A stretch of DNA of 64,000 bases, from positions 186,001 through 250,000 of the forward strand of contig NZ_KB899497.1 in assembly GCF_000378245.1 (NCBI RefSeq), read 5' to 3'. The notes beneath the pieces were generated by a model that saw nothing but the letters and a program-made list of their open reading frames with translations, made no database searches and had not been told where the DNA came from. Within the stretch, counting starts at the first letter, position 1; each line of letters starts with the position of its first letter. The DNA comes from Aromatoleum toluclasticum ATCC 700605. Lineage in GTDB: Bacteria; Pseudomonadota; Gammaproteobacteria; Burkholderiales; Rhodocyclaceae. A program made the position numbers and the translations under genes. This document shows, one piece after another, positions 46,093 to 55,885 of this stretch.

Positions 46093-47052
46093 ATGAAATT
46101 GCTTGGAAAAGCGCTGCGCGTATGCGCCTTCGCCGTCCTCGCCGGGAGCCTCTCCCCGGCGCTGACCGCGACCGCTGCGGAGAAAGAAGCGCCAAAGGAC
46201 ATCGTGCTCAAGGGCGATGCAAAATGCACCAGCTGTCACGACGAGAACGACTCGCCCGAGGCCCTGCGCATCGGCAAGACGAAGCACGGCACCGTCGCCG
46301 ACAAGCGCACGCCGAGCTGTACGAACTGCCACGGCGAGAGCGAGAAGCACGTCAAGGAAGCCGGGCGCGGCAGCGGCCCGACGCCGCCTGTGGACGTCGG
46401 TTTCACGAAGAAGAACAAGACGACTTCGGCTGAAGCCCAGAACGCATCCTGTCTGAGCTGCCACCAGGGCGGCAAGCACATCAACTGGCAATCGAGCGTG
46501 CACGCCCAGCGCGGTGTGACCTGTGCCTCCTGCCACAAGGCGCACACCGGGCATGACAAGGTGCGCGAGAAGGAAACCCAGACGGAAGTCTGCTTCGCCT
46601 GCCACAAGGAGCAGCGTGCCCAGGTCAATCGCCCCTCGCACCATCCGATCCCCGAAGGCAAGATGAGCTGCACTTCCTGCCATGACGTCCATAACGACAA
46701 TCCCAAGCAGTTGATGGGTGACACCGTGAATGACACCTGCTACTCGTGCCATATGGAAAAGCGTGGGCCCTTCGTGCATAACCACCAGCCGGTGACCGAA
46801 GACTGCAGCATCTGCCACAATCCGCACGGCACCAACATCGCCAACCTCCTCAAGGCACGTCCGCCGTATCTGTGTCAGGAATGCCATAGTCACGAGAGCC
46901 ACCCGAGCCAGGCCGCCGGTCTGCCCACCGGGCGCACTACCAGCACCACCGCGCTGGGTACTGTGGGCCGTGGTTGCATGAACTGTCATACCAATATCCA
47001 CGGCGGCAACAGCACGCAGAATAGTGCGACTGCCGGGCGCTTCCGTCGCTGA
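46093..47052 (+). CDS. Decahaem c-type cytochrome (MtrA/DmsE/PioA family)
   Basis: A 319-residue periplasmic multihaem cytochrome with a signal peptide (residues 1-27) and ten CxxCH motifs (CTSCH, CTNCH, CLSCH, CASCH, CFACH, CTSCH, CYSCH, CSICH, CQECH, CMNCH). Size and haem count match MtrA/DmsE, which form a wire through the lumen of an outer-membrane porin. The porin gene follows 18 bases later. The operon could carry electrons outwards to extracellular acceptors or inwards as in iron-oxidising PioAB systems. Confidence 0.94.
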   Translation: MKLLGKALRVCAFAVLAGSLSPALTATAAEKEAPKDIVLKGDAKCTSCHDENDSPEALRIGKTKHGTVADKRTPSCTNCHGESEKHVKEAGRGSGPTPPVDVGFTKKNKTTSAEAQNASCLSCHQGGKHINWQSSVHAQRGVTCASCHKAHTGHDKVREKETQTEVCFACHKEQRAQVNRPSHHPIPEGKMSCTSCHDVHNDNPKQLMGDTVNDTCYSCHMEKRGPFVHNHQPVTEDCSICHNPHGTNIANLLKARPPYLCQECHSHESHPSQAAGLPTGRTTSTTALGTVGRGCMNCHTNIHGGNSTQNSATAGRFRR

Positions 47053-47070
47053 TCGAGAAGGGGAGAAATC

Positions 47071-49218
47071 ATGAATACGATGACACAAACCTTCCGCCTG
47101 ACGGCGCTTGCGGCTGCCTTGATGGCGGTATACGGGATGGCTCTGGCGGAAGATAACGGACTCGCGGAGCTCACCAAGCCCGACAGCTCGGTTTCGCTCG
47201 GTCTCGGCAACTGGACCAAGGATCGCCCGCAGCAGGGCATTTACGACGGCATGCGCGAGATGGGTGCCTACGGCCTGATCGATGCCGATGTCGTAAAGCG
47301 CAATGATGACACCGGGACCTGGATGACGCTGAAGGCTCGCAATCTCGGTATCGAGAACCGCGAGATCCGCGGCGAATACCTGCGCCAGGGCGATGTCGGC
47401 GTTTCTCTGGAATACAGTCGGATTCCGAGAGACAACCCGAACACTTTCACGACGCGCCTGCAAGGAATCGGTGATACCACGCAGATCGTAAGCAATTCGA
47501 CGACGACCCCGTTCCGTACGGTCAATCTTGGCACCACGCGCGATGCCTCGAAACTGAACTTCTACAAGAGCCTGGCGCCGAATCTCGACTTCAAGCTGAG
47601 CTTCAGACACGAGGAGAAGTCGGGTGAGCGTCAATGGGGACGTGGCAGTGCGGCCGAGTTTGCCGTCGAGCCGATCGACAGCACAATCCGCCAGCTCGAC
47701 GGTGTCCTCAACTACACGACCGAGAAACTTCAGTTGTCGGGCGGGTATAGCGGGAGCTGGTACAACAACCAGCACAACTTGGTGACCGTCTTCACCGGAA
47801 GGCTGAACAACGCGCCCACCTACCTCTCCCAGCCTCTCGACAACCAGGCCCACAGGCTGTTCCTGAACGGCGGATACAACTTCACGCCGACCACGCGCGC
47901 CACGGTCAAACTGGCGTACGCACGGGCCACGCAGGACGAGCATCTGCCCACCAAGGACATCGCGGGGCTGTCGTTAGCCGGCTCGCCCTCGAGTCTGGAC
48001 GGTGAAGTCAACACCACCCTGGCCCAGGTCGCATTGACCTCGCGGCCTCTCAAGAACCTGTCGCTGCTAGCGAGCATCCGCTATCTCAACGTCGAGGACG
48101 AAACGCCGGTCAATCGCTTCGTACAAACCAATGCGGCGTGCGCCAGCGGGCAATGCGTGGACAACACGCCTTTCTCGTACAAGACGCTAACCTCGAAGTT
48201 GGAAGGCACCTATCGCCTGACAGACCAGTACAGCCTGAACGCGGGAGTTGAGGAGCGCCGCCAGGATCGACATGTCCCTGTGTCGAATGCCAACGGCGTA
48301 GGGGGCACCGACACCCAGCGGGTGGTGCCGATGCGCAGCGAGGTCGACGAAACCACGTTGCGAATGGAGCTTCGTCGTTTGCTCTCCGAAGTGCTCACCG
48401 GCTCGGTGGGCTATCTTGTGAGCGATCGTACCGGGTCGAACTACACTTTTGCCGCCGGACCGGGCAACGGCAGTTCCAACGGCTTCACGAACATCAGCAA
48501 CCTCATCAATCCGATCAACATTGCCGACCGCGAGCGCAGGAAGGTCCGCCTCGGCCTCGATTGGACGCCGCTGCAGGCCTTGTCCGTCCAACTCATTGCC
48601 GAGGACGGGCGTGACAACTACGACCGCGACAGCGATCGTCCCTTCGGGTTAGACGAAGGCACGACGCGGCTCTTCAGCCTCGATGCGAGCTACACCCTGA
48701 GCAAGGCGTGGCAGGTGAACGCTTGGTACTCTTACGACCACAGCGAGGCGAAGCAGTTTGCGGCGCGGGCGGCCAATGCCGGGGGCGGCGCGGCGATTAA
48801 GAGGTACAAGCTCGAGGATACGGGCGACACGCTCGGTGTCGGTTTGCGCGGCGACGTGACCCCGCGGCTCAAGTTCGGCGCCGACCTGCAATGGACGCGT
48901 ACGCTGAGCAAGTACGACCAGCAGATCAATCGGCTCGCGGGCGGCGCGGTGCTGCCGGCTAACTTCTCCGGCAACCTGCCCGACATCGAGAACAAGCTGA
49001 TCCGGCTGAGCGTCTTCTCTACCTACGCCGTCGACAAGCACTCAGACGTGCGTGTTGATCTGATCCACGAGCGCTGGAGGACCGACGACTGGACGTGGAT
49101 GTTCGCGGACGGGACGCCGTTCACCTACGGCACCACCACGGATGGCACGACCGTCACGGCCAAGGCGCGACAGACCGCCAACTTTGCCGGAGTCCGTTAC
49201 ATCTTCAAGTTCCAGTAA
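47071..49218 (+). CDS. MtrB/PioB-family outer-membrane porin
   Basis: A 715-residue beta-barrel protein with a signal peptide (residues 1-26, cleavage near ALAEDN) and many amphipathic strands, ending in an aromatic residue pattern (FAGVRYIFKFQ) typical of outer-membrane insertion. It is the expected sheath for the decahaem cytochrome encoded upstream. No CxxC occurs in the N-terminal region, unlike Shewanella MtrB; the only visible Cys pair is ACASGQC in a probable loop. A strong terminator follows. Confidence 0.9.
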   Translation: MNTMTQTFRLTALAAALMAVYGMALAEDNGLAELTKPDSSVSLGLGNWTKDRPQQGIYDGMREMGAYGLIDADVVKRNDDTGTWMTLKARNLGIENREIRGEYLRQGDVGVSLEYSRIPRDNPNTFTTRLQGIGDTTQIVSNSTTTPFRTVNLGTTRDASKLNFYKSLAPNLDFKLSFRHEEKSGERQWGRGSAAEFAVEPIDSTIRQLDGVLNYTTEKLQLSGGYSGSWYNNQHNLVTVFTGRLNNAPTYLSQPLDNQAHRLFLNGGYNFTPTTRATVKLAYARATQDEHLPTKDIAGLSLAGSPSSLDGEVNTTLAQVALTSRPLKNLSLLASIRYLNVEDETPVNRFVQTNAACASGQCVDNTPFSYKTLTSKLEGTYRLTDQYSLNAGVEERRQDRHVPVSNANGVGGTDTQRVVPMRSEVDETTLRMELRRLLSEVLTGSVGYLVSDRTGSNYTFAAGPGNGSSNGFTNISNLINPINIADRERRKVRLGLDWTPLQALSVQLIAEDGRDNYDRDSDRPFGLDEGTTRLFSLDASYTLSKAWQVNAWYSYDHSEAKQFAARAANAGGGAAIKRYKLEDTGDTLGVGLRGDVTPRLKFGADLQWTRTLSKYDQQINRLAGGAVLPANFSGNLPDIENKLIRLSVFSTYAVDKHSDVRVDLIHERWRTDDWTWMFADGTPFTYGTTTDGTTVTAKARQTANFAGVRYIFKFQ

Positions 49219-49241
49219 CGTGCAGAAGACGTAGCTCAGGA

Positions 49242-49271
49242 CGGGGCGGCGCAAGCCGCCCCGTTTTTTTT
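49242..49271 (+). terminator. Rho-independent terminator of conduit operon
   Basis: The stem GGGGCGGC/GCCGCCCC has a GCAA loop and is followed, after one G, by a long T run. It closes the cytochrome-porin operon 24 bases after the porin stop. Confidence 0.92.
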
Positions 49272-49380
49272 CTTGCGATCGGTTTTCGGGGGATGGGTGG
49301 CGAGTGTCGCGCACAACTTCCGCGAACAGGGCCGCATACCCACAACCGCGTCGGTATGTGGCTGAATCCTGAAGCCGGGG

Positions 49381-49875
49381 TTAGCGCTCCGCTACCCAGT
49401 GCCCCGACTTTCCGCCGAGCTTCTCCAGCAACTGGATGCCGTCCATGCGCATGCCGCGATCCACGGCCTTGCACATGTCGTAGATGGTGAGCAGGGCCAC
49501 GTTGACGGCCGTCAGTGCTTCCATCTCCACGCCGGTCCGGCCGACGGTTTCGGCAGTGACGGTGCACCCGATGCGGCTTTCTGCCTCGTCGAGTTCGAAC
49601 TCGACGGCGACGCGGGTCAGCGGGATCGGATGGCACAGGGGGATCAGCTCGCTGGTGCGCTTCGATCCCTGGATCGCAGCGATGCGCGCGATTCCGAGCA
49701 CGTCGCCTTTTTTTGCACTGCCGGACTTGACCATCGCGAACGTCTCGGGCTTCATGCTGATCGAGCCGTGCGCGACCGCAACGCGGCGGGTCTCGCTCTT
49801 GCCGCCGACGTCCACCATGTGGGCCTGTCCCTGGGCGTCGAAATGGGTGAGGGAGGAAGCTTTCTGCTCGGTCAT
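49381..49875 (-). CDS. moaC: Cyclic pyranopterin monophosphate synthase
   Basis: A 164-residue MoaC, acting with MoaA in the first step of molybdenum/tungsten pterin cofactor synthesis. Conserved motifs include [25 protein letters not shown] and [14 protein letters not shown], followed by the MCKAVDRGM active-site region. The start at 49875 gives the usual short N-terminus. It is divergent from the M48 protease gene with a 79-base gap. It would serve the tungsten AOR in this window as well as molybdoenzymes. Confidence 0.95.
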   Translation of the reverse strand: MTEQKASSLTHFDAQGQAHMVDVGGKSETRRVAVAHGSISMKPETFAMVKSGSAKKGDVLGIARIAAIQGSKRTSELIPLCHPIPLTRVAVEFELDEAESRIGCTVTAETVGRTGVEMEALTAVNVALLTIYDMCKAVDRGMRMDGIQLLEKLGGKSGHWVAER

Positions 49876-49954
49876 GGCTCGGTGTGCGCGGCGTCGTACA
49901 GTGGGATACATTCCGCGCTGAACGGTTGGTGGTGGGCCGGTATCATAGCACTCG

Positions 49955-51403
49955 ATGATCAGACGAATTCTTATCCTGCTGTTGTGCGTCGCCCTCGTTC
50001 CGCCGGTGAATGCGGCCGGTTTGCCGGATCTCGGCGATGTGGGGGCCTCGGAACTCTCGCCGCTTGCCGAGCGCAAGCTAGGCGAGTCGATCATGCGCGA
50101 CATCCGTTGGCATGAAGCGAGCTATCTCGACGATCCCGAAATCGAGGATTACATCAACCGCATGGGGCGGCGCCTCGTCGCGGCGAGCGCCGCGCCGGAG
50201 CTGGAATTCGAGTTCTTCGTCGTGCGCGACGGCACGCTGAACGCCTTCGCGTTGCCGGGCGGCTTCATCGGCGTGCACACGGGGCTGATCATCACGGCGG
50301 AGTCCGAATCAGAGTTGGCCTCGGTGCTCGGGCACGAGGTCGCTCACGTGACGCAGCGGCACATTGCGCAGATGTTCGGCAAGCAGAGCCAGACCAGCAT
50401 GGTCATGCTTGCCTCCATGCTGGTGGCGGTACTCGCGGCACGCGGCGACGGTCAGCTCAGCCAGGCGGCGATTGCGGCGGGGCAAGCCGGTGCCTTGCAG
50501 GCGCAGCTCGGCTATACCCGTGATTTCGAACGCGAGGCGGACCGGCTGGGCCTGCAATCGCTTGAGGGGGCCGGCTTCGACGTGCGCGGCATGCCCAGCT
50601 TTTTCGAGCGGCTGCAGCGTTCGAGCCGCTTGTACGAGAACAACGCGCCGAGCTACCTCCGCACGCACCCGCTGACCCAGGAGCGGATCTCCGACATGGG
50701 GAACCGTGTGGCGCAGTTGCGTTACCGGCAGGTTCCCGATTCGCCCGACTTCGGTTTCGTGCGTGCGAAGCTGCGCGTTGGAGCGATGCCGCCGATCGAA
50801 GCCGTACGCGAATTCGAGGCGCAGCTCACGAAGAACGGCGGTGATGTCGCGCAGCGTTACGGTTACGCGCGCGCGCTGCTCGCGGCGGGCCGTTTCGACG
50901 ATGCCGGCAAGCAGGTCGAGGCGCTGCGGCGCGAGGCGCCTCCGTCGTCCTTCGTGGATATGCTGGCAGCGGAACTGCGGCTGGCGCAGCATGATGCCGG
51001 TGGCGCGGTGCAGGTCCTCGAAGCGGCGCAAAAGCGCTTTCCCGAGAGTCAGGCGCTGCGGTACGCGCTGATGGATGCGATGCTCCAGGCGGGGCGCGCA
51101 CGCGATGCCGGCACAATGGCGCGGACGGCGGTGCAGAGCCGCAAGGAGGATCCGCGCCTGTGGGCCTTCCTGGCCCGTTCGGAGGCCGAGCAGGGTCACC
51201 GCGCGGCGGAACATCGCGCGCAGGCCGAAGTGTATGTGCTGCGCGGCGCGGTTCCGGCCGCGATCGAGCAGCTGGAGCTTGCGCGCCGGGCAGGGGACGG
51301 CAATTTTTACGAACTGTCCGCGGTCGATGCGCGCTTGCGCGAACTGAAGGAACAGGAACGCGAGCGCCGCCGCGAGGAGCGCAAGAACGGCCGGTCGGAA
51401 TGA
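49955..51403 (+). CDS. bepA: M48-family periplasmic metalloprotease, BepA-like
   Basis: A 482-residue zinc protease/chaperone for outer-membrane proteins. It has a signal peptide (residues 1-20, cleavage after VNA), the HExxH site in [13 protein letters not shown] with the third ligand region READRLGLQ, and a C-terminal TPR-like helical half (residues 300-470). This is the architecture of BepA/YfgC, which assists LptD and BAM assembly. tusA follows 86 bases later. The very basic C-terminus ([14 protein letters not shown]) is typical of high-GC relatives. Confidence 0.88.
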   Translation: MIRRILILLLCVALVPPVNAAGLPDLGDVGASELSPLAERKLGESIMRDIRWHEASYLDDPEIEDYINRMGRRLVAASAAPELEFEFFVVRDGTLNAFALPGGFIGVHTGLIITAESESELASVLGHEVAHVTQRHIAQMFGKQSQTSMVMLASMLVAVLAARGDGQLSQAAIAAGQAGALQAQLGYTRDFEREADRLGLQSLEGAGFDVRGMPSFFERLQRSSRLYENNAPSYLRTHPLTQERISDMGNRVAQLRYRQVPDSPDFGFVRAKLRVGAMPPIEAVREFEAQLTKNGGDVAQRYGYARALLAAGRFDDAGKQVEALRREAPPSSFVDMLAAELRLAQHDAGGAVQVLEAAQKRFPESQALRYALMDAMLQAGRARDAGTMARTAVQSRKEDPRLWAFLARSEAEQGHRAAEHRAQAEVYVLRGAVPAAIEQLELARRAGDGNFYELSAVDARLRELKEQERERRREERKNGRSE

Positions 51404-51489
51404 TATCCACGGCAGTTCGATTGCCGGCCACGGGCGTGGATATGGCCTTGGGGTAGAATTGCGCTAACTGTCAGTGAGGGTTACGCGTA

Positions 51490-51720
51490 ATGGAGTTTCA
51501 AAAGGAAGTCGATGCGCGCGGGCTGACCTGCCCGTTGCCGATTCTGCGGGCCAAGAAGGCGCTTGCCGAGATGAGCGCCGGCCAGGTGCTGCGGGTGCTG
51601 GCCACCGATCCCGGTTCGGTGAAGGACTTTCAGGCCTTTGCGCGGCAGACCGGGAACGATCTGCTGCAGCAGGGCGAGACGGCCGACAAGGCTTTCGAGT
51701 TTTACCTGAAGCGCAAGTAG
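51490..51720 (+). CDS. TusA-family sulphurtransferase
   Basis: A 76-residue protein with the CPxP motif in GLTCPLPILRAKKALAEM, the cysteine being the persulphide carrier. Members deliver sulphur to tRNA 2-thiouridine, molybdenum cofactor or oxidation pathways. Which applies here is unclear. It is followed by a bidirectional terminator shared with valS. Confidence 0.9.
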   Translation: MEFQKEVDARGLTCPLPILRAKKALAEMSAGQVLRVLATDPGSVKDFQAFARQTGNDLLQQGETADKAFEFYLKRK

Positions 51721-51761
51721 GGACTCGGCCGCACCGGCTCGTATCGCGCGTAGTACAAAGA

Positions 51762-51796
51762 CAATGGGGCCGCCCGATGATCGAGCGGCCCCATTG
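51762..51796. terminator. Bidirectional hairpin between tusA and valS
   Basis: Perfect 12-base arms, CAATGGGGCCGC and GCGGCCCCATTG, with an 11-base loop lie between the convergent tusA and valS genes. T-rich sequence is limited (CTTT), so it is a GC-strong terminator with weak U-tract. Confidence 0.75.
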
Positions 51797-51813
51797 CTTT
51801 GGCGCGAAACCGA

Positions 51814-54660
51814 TCAGTGGCGATCGAGCTTTTCGAGCTGCGGACGCAGTTTTTCCAGCGTCGCGACGAAGGCGTCCAGGCGGGCGCGTTCCTGCTGCAC
51901 GACGGCGGCGGGGGCGCGTTCGACGAAGCTGGCGTTGCCGAGCTTGCCGCGGGCCTTGCCGATTTCGCCCTCGAGGCGGGCGATCTCTTTCGTGACGCGC
52001 TCGCGCTCGGCGGCGATGTCGATCTCGACGCGCAGCATCAGCTTGAAGGCGCCGGACACCGACACCGGGGCGAGTTCGTCGGCGCCGATGTCATCGACGA
52101 TCTCGACGCCCGACAGGCGCGCCAGTCCGGCGAGGTAGGGGGCGTAGACGTTGAGCGCGGCAGCGTCGCCTGCGGCGACCAGCGGCATGCGCTGGGCGGG
52201 CGAGATACCCATCTCGCTGCGCAGGTTGCGGCAGGTGCCGACCATGGCCTTCAGCTCCGTGATCTTCGCTTCGGCTGACTCGTCGATGCGGCCGAGGTCG
52301 GCCTGCGGGTAGCGCGCGAGCATGACGCTCTCGGCGTCCTTGCGGCCGGCGAGCGGGGCGACGGTCTGCCACAGCTCCTCGGTGATGAAGGGGATGAGCG
52401 GATGGGCGAGGCGCAGCACGGTCTCGAGCACACGCAGCAGCGTGCGGCGGGTGGCGCGCTGCTGGGCTTCGCTGCCGTTCTGGATCTGCACCTTGGCGAG
52501 TTCGAGATACCAGTCGCAGTACTCGTCCCAGACGAACTCGTACACCGCCTTGGCGACGAGGTCGAAGCGGTAGTCCTTGAAGTGCTGCGCGATGTCGGCC
52601 TCGGTGCGCTGCACGCGCGAGACGATCCAGCGGTCGGCAAAGGAGAAGTCGAGCTTTTCCGCGTTGCACGCCGCGCTGCCTGCCGTGGCGTCGATGCCGC
52701 AGTCGTGGCCCTCGCAGTTCATCAGCACGAAGCGGGTGGCGTTCCACAGCTTGTTGCAGAAGTTGCGGTAGCCCTCGCAGCGCGACAGGTCGAACTTGAT
52801 GTCACGGCCAGGCGTGGCGAGCGACGCGAAGGTGAAGCGCAGTGCGTCGGTACCGAAGGCGGCGATGCCTTCGGGGAATTCCTTGCGCGTCTTCTTCTCG
52901 ATGCTCTGCGCCTGCTTCGGGTTCATGAGGCCGAAGGTGCGTTTCTTGACGAGTTCCTCGACCGCGATGCCGTCGATGAGGTCGATCGGGTCGAGCACGT
53001 TGCCTTTCGACTTCGACATCTTCTGGCCTTCCGCGTCACGGATGAGGCCATGAACGTAGACGTCGCGGAAGGGAATCTTGCCGGTGATCTGCTTGGTCAT
53101 CATGACCATGCGGGCGACCCAGAAGAAGATGATGTCGAAGCCGGTGACGAGGACCGACGAGGGCAGATAGAGGTCGAGCGCGTCGTTCGACTTCTGCGGC
53201 CATTCGGCGGTCCAGTCCAGGGTGGAGTAGGGCCACAGTGCCGACGAGAACCAGGTGTCGAGCACGTCCTCGTCGCGGCGCAGCTTGCCGGTGTAGCCGT
53301 CCTGCGCGGCGAGGGCCTTGGCCCCGGCTTCATCGCGCGCGACCCACACGCGGGCGTCGCCTTCGGCGTCGGCGTACCAGGCCGGAATCTGGTGGCCCCA
53401 CCACAGTTGGCGCGAGATGCACCAGTCCTGGATGTTGTTGAGCCACTGGTTGTAGGTATTGACCCAGTTTTCGGGGTAGAAGCGGATCTCGCCCGAGGAG
53501 ACGCATTCGAGCGCCTTCTCGGTGATGCTCTTGCCGTCCGCGCCCTGCTTCGACATTGCGACGAACCACTGGTCGGTGAGCATAGGTTCGATGACCGCGC
53601 TGGTGCGGTCGCCGCGCGGGACCATCAGCTTGTGCGGCTTGACGGCGGCGAGGAGACCCAGCGCCTCGAGGTCCTGCACGATCACTTCACGCGCGACGAA
53701 ACGGTCGAGGCCGCGGTACTTTTCCGGGGCCTCGTCGCTGACGTGGGCGTCCAGGCGCAGGATGCTGATCATCGGCAGCTTGTGACGCAGGCCGACGGCG
53801 TAGTCGTTGAAGTCGTGCGCGGGCGTGACCTTCACGCAGCCGGTGCCGAACTCGCGGTCGACGTAGTCGTCGGCGATGATGGGGATCTCGCGGTCGCACA
53901 GGGGAAGCGTGACGGTCTTGCCGATGAGGTGGGCGTAGCGCTCGTCCTCGGGGTGCACCATCACGGCGACGTCGCCGAGCATGGTCTCGGGTCGGGTGGT
54001 CGCGACGGTGAGGCCGGGCAGGCCTTCGATCGGGCCGTCAGAGAAGGGGTAGGTGATATGCCACAGGAAGCCGTCTTCCTCTTCGGACACCACTTCGAGG
54101 TCGGACACCGCGGTGCCGAGCTTGGGGTCCCAGTTCACGAGGCGCTTGCCGCGGTAGATCAGGCCTTCGTTGTAGAGGCGGACGAAGGTTTCGGTGACGG
54201 TCTTCGACAGGCCCGCATCCATCGTGAAGCGCTCGCGCTTCCAGTCCGGCGAGGTGCCCATGCGGCGCATCTGGCGGGTGATCGTGCCGCCGGAATATTC
54301 CTTCCACTCCCATACCTTCTCGAGGAACTTCTCGCGGCCGAGGTCGTGGCGCGAGATGCCCTTGGCGTCGAGCTGGCGTTCGACGACGATCTGCGTCGCG
54401 ATGCCGGCATGGTCGGTGCCCGGCTGCCACAGCGTGTTGAAGCCGCGCATGCGGTGGTAGCGGGTGAGCGCGTCCATGATGGTCTGGTTGAAGCCGTGAC
54501 CCATGTGCAGCGTCCCGGTGACGTTGGGCGGCGGCAGCAGGATGCAGAAGGCATCGGGGTTGGACTTGTCCAGTCCGGCGTCGAAATGACCGCGCGACTC
54601 CCATTCCGGATACCAGCGGGCTTCGATGTCCGCGGGCTCAAAACTCTTGGCCAGTTCCAT
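51814..54660 (-). CDS. valS: Valyl-tRNA synthetase
   Basis: A 948-residue class I synthetase. The HIGH-type motif is in [15 protein letters not shown] and KMSKS is in [14 protein letters not shown]. The editing domain, anticodon-binding domain and C-terminal coiled coil ([19 protein letters not shown]) are complete. The start at 54660 ([20 protein letters not shown]) is the conserved one; the upstream in-frame ATG at 54684 is less likely. It is an essential housekeeping gene. Confidence 0.97.
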   Translation of the reverse strand: MELAKSFEPADIEARWYPEWESRGHFDAGLDKSNPDAFCILLPPPNVTGTLHMGHGFNQTIMDALTRYHRMRGFNTLWQPGTDHAGIATQIVVERQLDAKGISRHDLGREKFLEKVWEWKEYSGGTITRQMRRMGTSPDWKRERFTMDAGLSKTVTETFVRLYNEGLIYRGKRLVNWDPKLGTAVSDLEVVSEEEDGFLWHITYPFSDGPIEGLPGLTVATTRPETMLGDVAVMVHPEDERYAHLIGKTVTLPLCDREIPIIADDYVDREFGTGCVKVTPAHDFNDYAVGLRHKLPMISILRLDAHVSDEAPEKYRGLDRFVAREVIVQDLEALGLLAAVKPHKLMVPRGDRTSAVIEPMLTDQWFVAMSKQGADGKSITEKALECVSSGEIRFYPENWVNTYNQWLNNIQDWCISRQLWWGHQIPAWYADAEGDARVWVARDEAGAKALAAQDGYTGKLRRDEDVLDTWFSSALWPYSTLDWTAEWPQKSNDALDLYLPSSVLVTGFDIIFFWVARMVMMTKQITGKIPFRDVYVHGLIRDAEGQKMSKSKGNVLDPIDLIDGIAVEELVKKRTFGLMNPKQAQSIEKKTRKEFPEGIAAFGTDALRFTFASLATPGRDIKFDLSRCEGYRNFCNKLWNATRFVLMNCEGHDCGIDATAGSAACNAEKLDFSFADRWIVSRVQRTEADIAQHFKDYRFDLVAKAVYEFVWDEYCDWYLELAKVQIQNGSEAQQRATRRTLLRVLETVLRLAHPLIPFITEELWQTVAPLAGRKDAESVMLARYPQADLGRIDESAEAKITELKAMVGTCRNLRSEMGISPAQRMPLVAAGDAAALNVYAPYLAGLARLSGVEIVDDIGADELAPVSVSGAFKLMLRVEIDIAAERERVTKEIARLEGEIGKARGKLGNASFVERAPAAVVQQERARLDAFVATLEKLRPQLEKLDRH

Positions 54661-54836
54661 GGTGTGCTCAGAGGCTGAAGGCAAAGGGCGGATTATAGCG
54701 GATGGAGGCCGCCTGCCTTGCCAACGGGGTGTTCCCGGTCAGGTAATCGCACGAACTCTGGCCCTGTGCCGCACGCGATGGATTCTTCGTCGTCCATGCG
54801 AAGATCCCTGCCGTCCCTGGCGCGAGGGGGGGGGCC

Positions 54837-54912
54837 TGTGGGAGCGGCTTCAGCCGCGAATCGGCGGTATCGCACGAATCGCGGCCCATTCGCGGCTGAA
54901 GCCGCTCCCACA
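54837..54912. repeat. REP-like extragenic palindrome
   Basis: Two perfectly complementary 25-base arms (54837-54861 beginning TGTGGGAGCGGC, and 54888-54912 ending GCCGCTCCCACA) flank a 26-base centre. GTGGGAGCGGCTTCAGCCGCG-type sequences are common REP elements in pseudomonads and some betaproteobacteria. It sits between the valS start and a gene of unknown function. No REP-associated transposase is nearby. Confidence 0.85.
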
Positions 54913-54951
54913 CGAAGCCGTTCGTGCGATTGCCGTCAGCGTTTGCGGTTC

Positions 54952-55431
54952 TCAGGACCGGTCTGGAGGGAGGACGTCGGTGTTCTTTTCGAGGTGGCGC
55001 GAGATGTGCGCGGACAGTTCCGGCAGCAGGCTTGCGCGCAGATGGGCGAGGGCCTTTTCGCGGATGCTGGCGCCCAGCCGGTCGAGTTCGCGCGCGACGA
55101 TCTGCGGCAGTTCGGCGTGGAACCAGGCTTCGACAGCGCGCGAGACTTCGGTGTCGAGGCTGATCAGCTGTTCGGCGAGCTCGCTGGCGGAGCGTTTCGC
55201 CTGCGGCGGCCGGGGCGAAGCCAGTCCGGCGGGCAGGTCTTCCTGCGCGACGACTTCGGTCAGGACGGGAATGTCCTCGTCTTCCAGCGAGATCTCTTCT
55301 TCCGGGGCCGGCGGCTGCGGTTCCGGACTCCGGTGCCGCTTGAGCAGGGCGTCGGCCTTTCCGAGGAGGAGGTCGGCGGCCTTCAGGTCGTCGTCGGGTT
55401 CGAGCCGTGGCGGTAGTGGCCAGGTGTTCAT
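54952..55431 (-). CDS. Hypothetical protein following holC
   Basis: A 159-residue soluble protein, mostly acidic in the middle (EEEISLEDEDIPVLTEVVAQED) with an amphipathic helical C-terminal half. Proteins of this composition commonly follow holC in Rhodocyclales and Burkholderiales; I cannot name a function. The start follows GGAGGCCCT, and the ATG overlaps the holC stop by four bases (ATGA), so it is cotranslated with holC. Confidence 0.7.
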   Translation of the reverse strand: MNTWPLPPRLEPDDDLKAADLLLGKADALLKRHRSPEPQPPAPEEEISLEDEDIPVLTEVVAQEDLPAGLASPRPPQAKRSASELAEQLISLDTEVSRAVEAWFHAELPQIVARELDRLGASIREKALAHLRASLLPELSAHISRHLEKNTDVLPPDRS

Positions 55432-55868
55432 AGGGCCTCCCTGCGGATCGCGTCGAAGGCCTGCAGGGGCAGGTCCTTCTGCTTGTAGTGCATCCAGCGT
55501 GCGCGTGCAGGCTGTTTGTGCGCTTCGCTCGGGCCGACGATCTCGACAATCATCCGGAAACGCTCGTAACCGGGCGGCACGTCGTCGGCGAGGTTGAAGA
55601 GGATTTCCGTATGCGGCCATTCGGTTGGCGACTCGGCGTGCCCGATGACGACTGCAGTCTCGGTTGCGAGGGGCGTGCCGGCCATCACGTGAGGGACGAA
55701 GGCCTGCTGTTCGAAGCTCCACAGGAGCTGGTCGAGCTGGCGAGCGAGCGCGGCGTCGGGTGCGCGCAACGCGACCTTGCGGCCGCTCGCGTAGGCTTTG
55801 GAGGCCAGCTCGCAGGCGAGCGCGAGCGGGTTCTCGGCGTTGTGGTAGAACTGCACGCGCGGCGCCAT
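55428..55868 (-). CDS. holC: DNA polymerase III subunit chi
   Basis: A 146-residue chi subunit that links the clamp loader to single-strand-binding protein. It opens MAPRVQFYHNAENPLALACELA, the usual HolC pattern. LFNLADDVPPGYERFRMIVEIV is the conserved C-terminal region. It lies 17 bases after pepA in the common pepA-holC order, with the hypothetical gene overlapping its stop. Confidence 0.93.
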   Translation of the reverse strand: MAPRVQFYHNAENPLALACELASKAYASGRKVALRAPDAALARQLDQLLWSFEQQAFVPHVMAGTPLATETAVVIGHAESPTEWPHTEILFNLADDVPPGYERFRMIVEIVGPSEAHKQPARARWMHYKQKDLPLQAFDAIRREAL

Positions 55869-55885
55869 GGTGGTTTGATCCGTCC

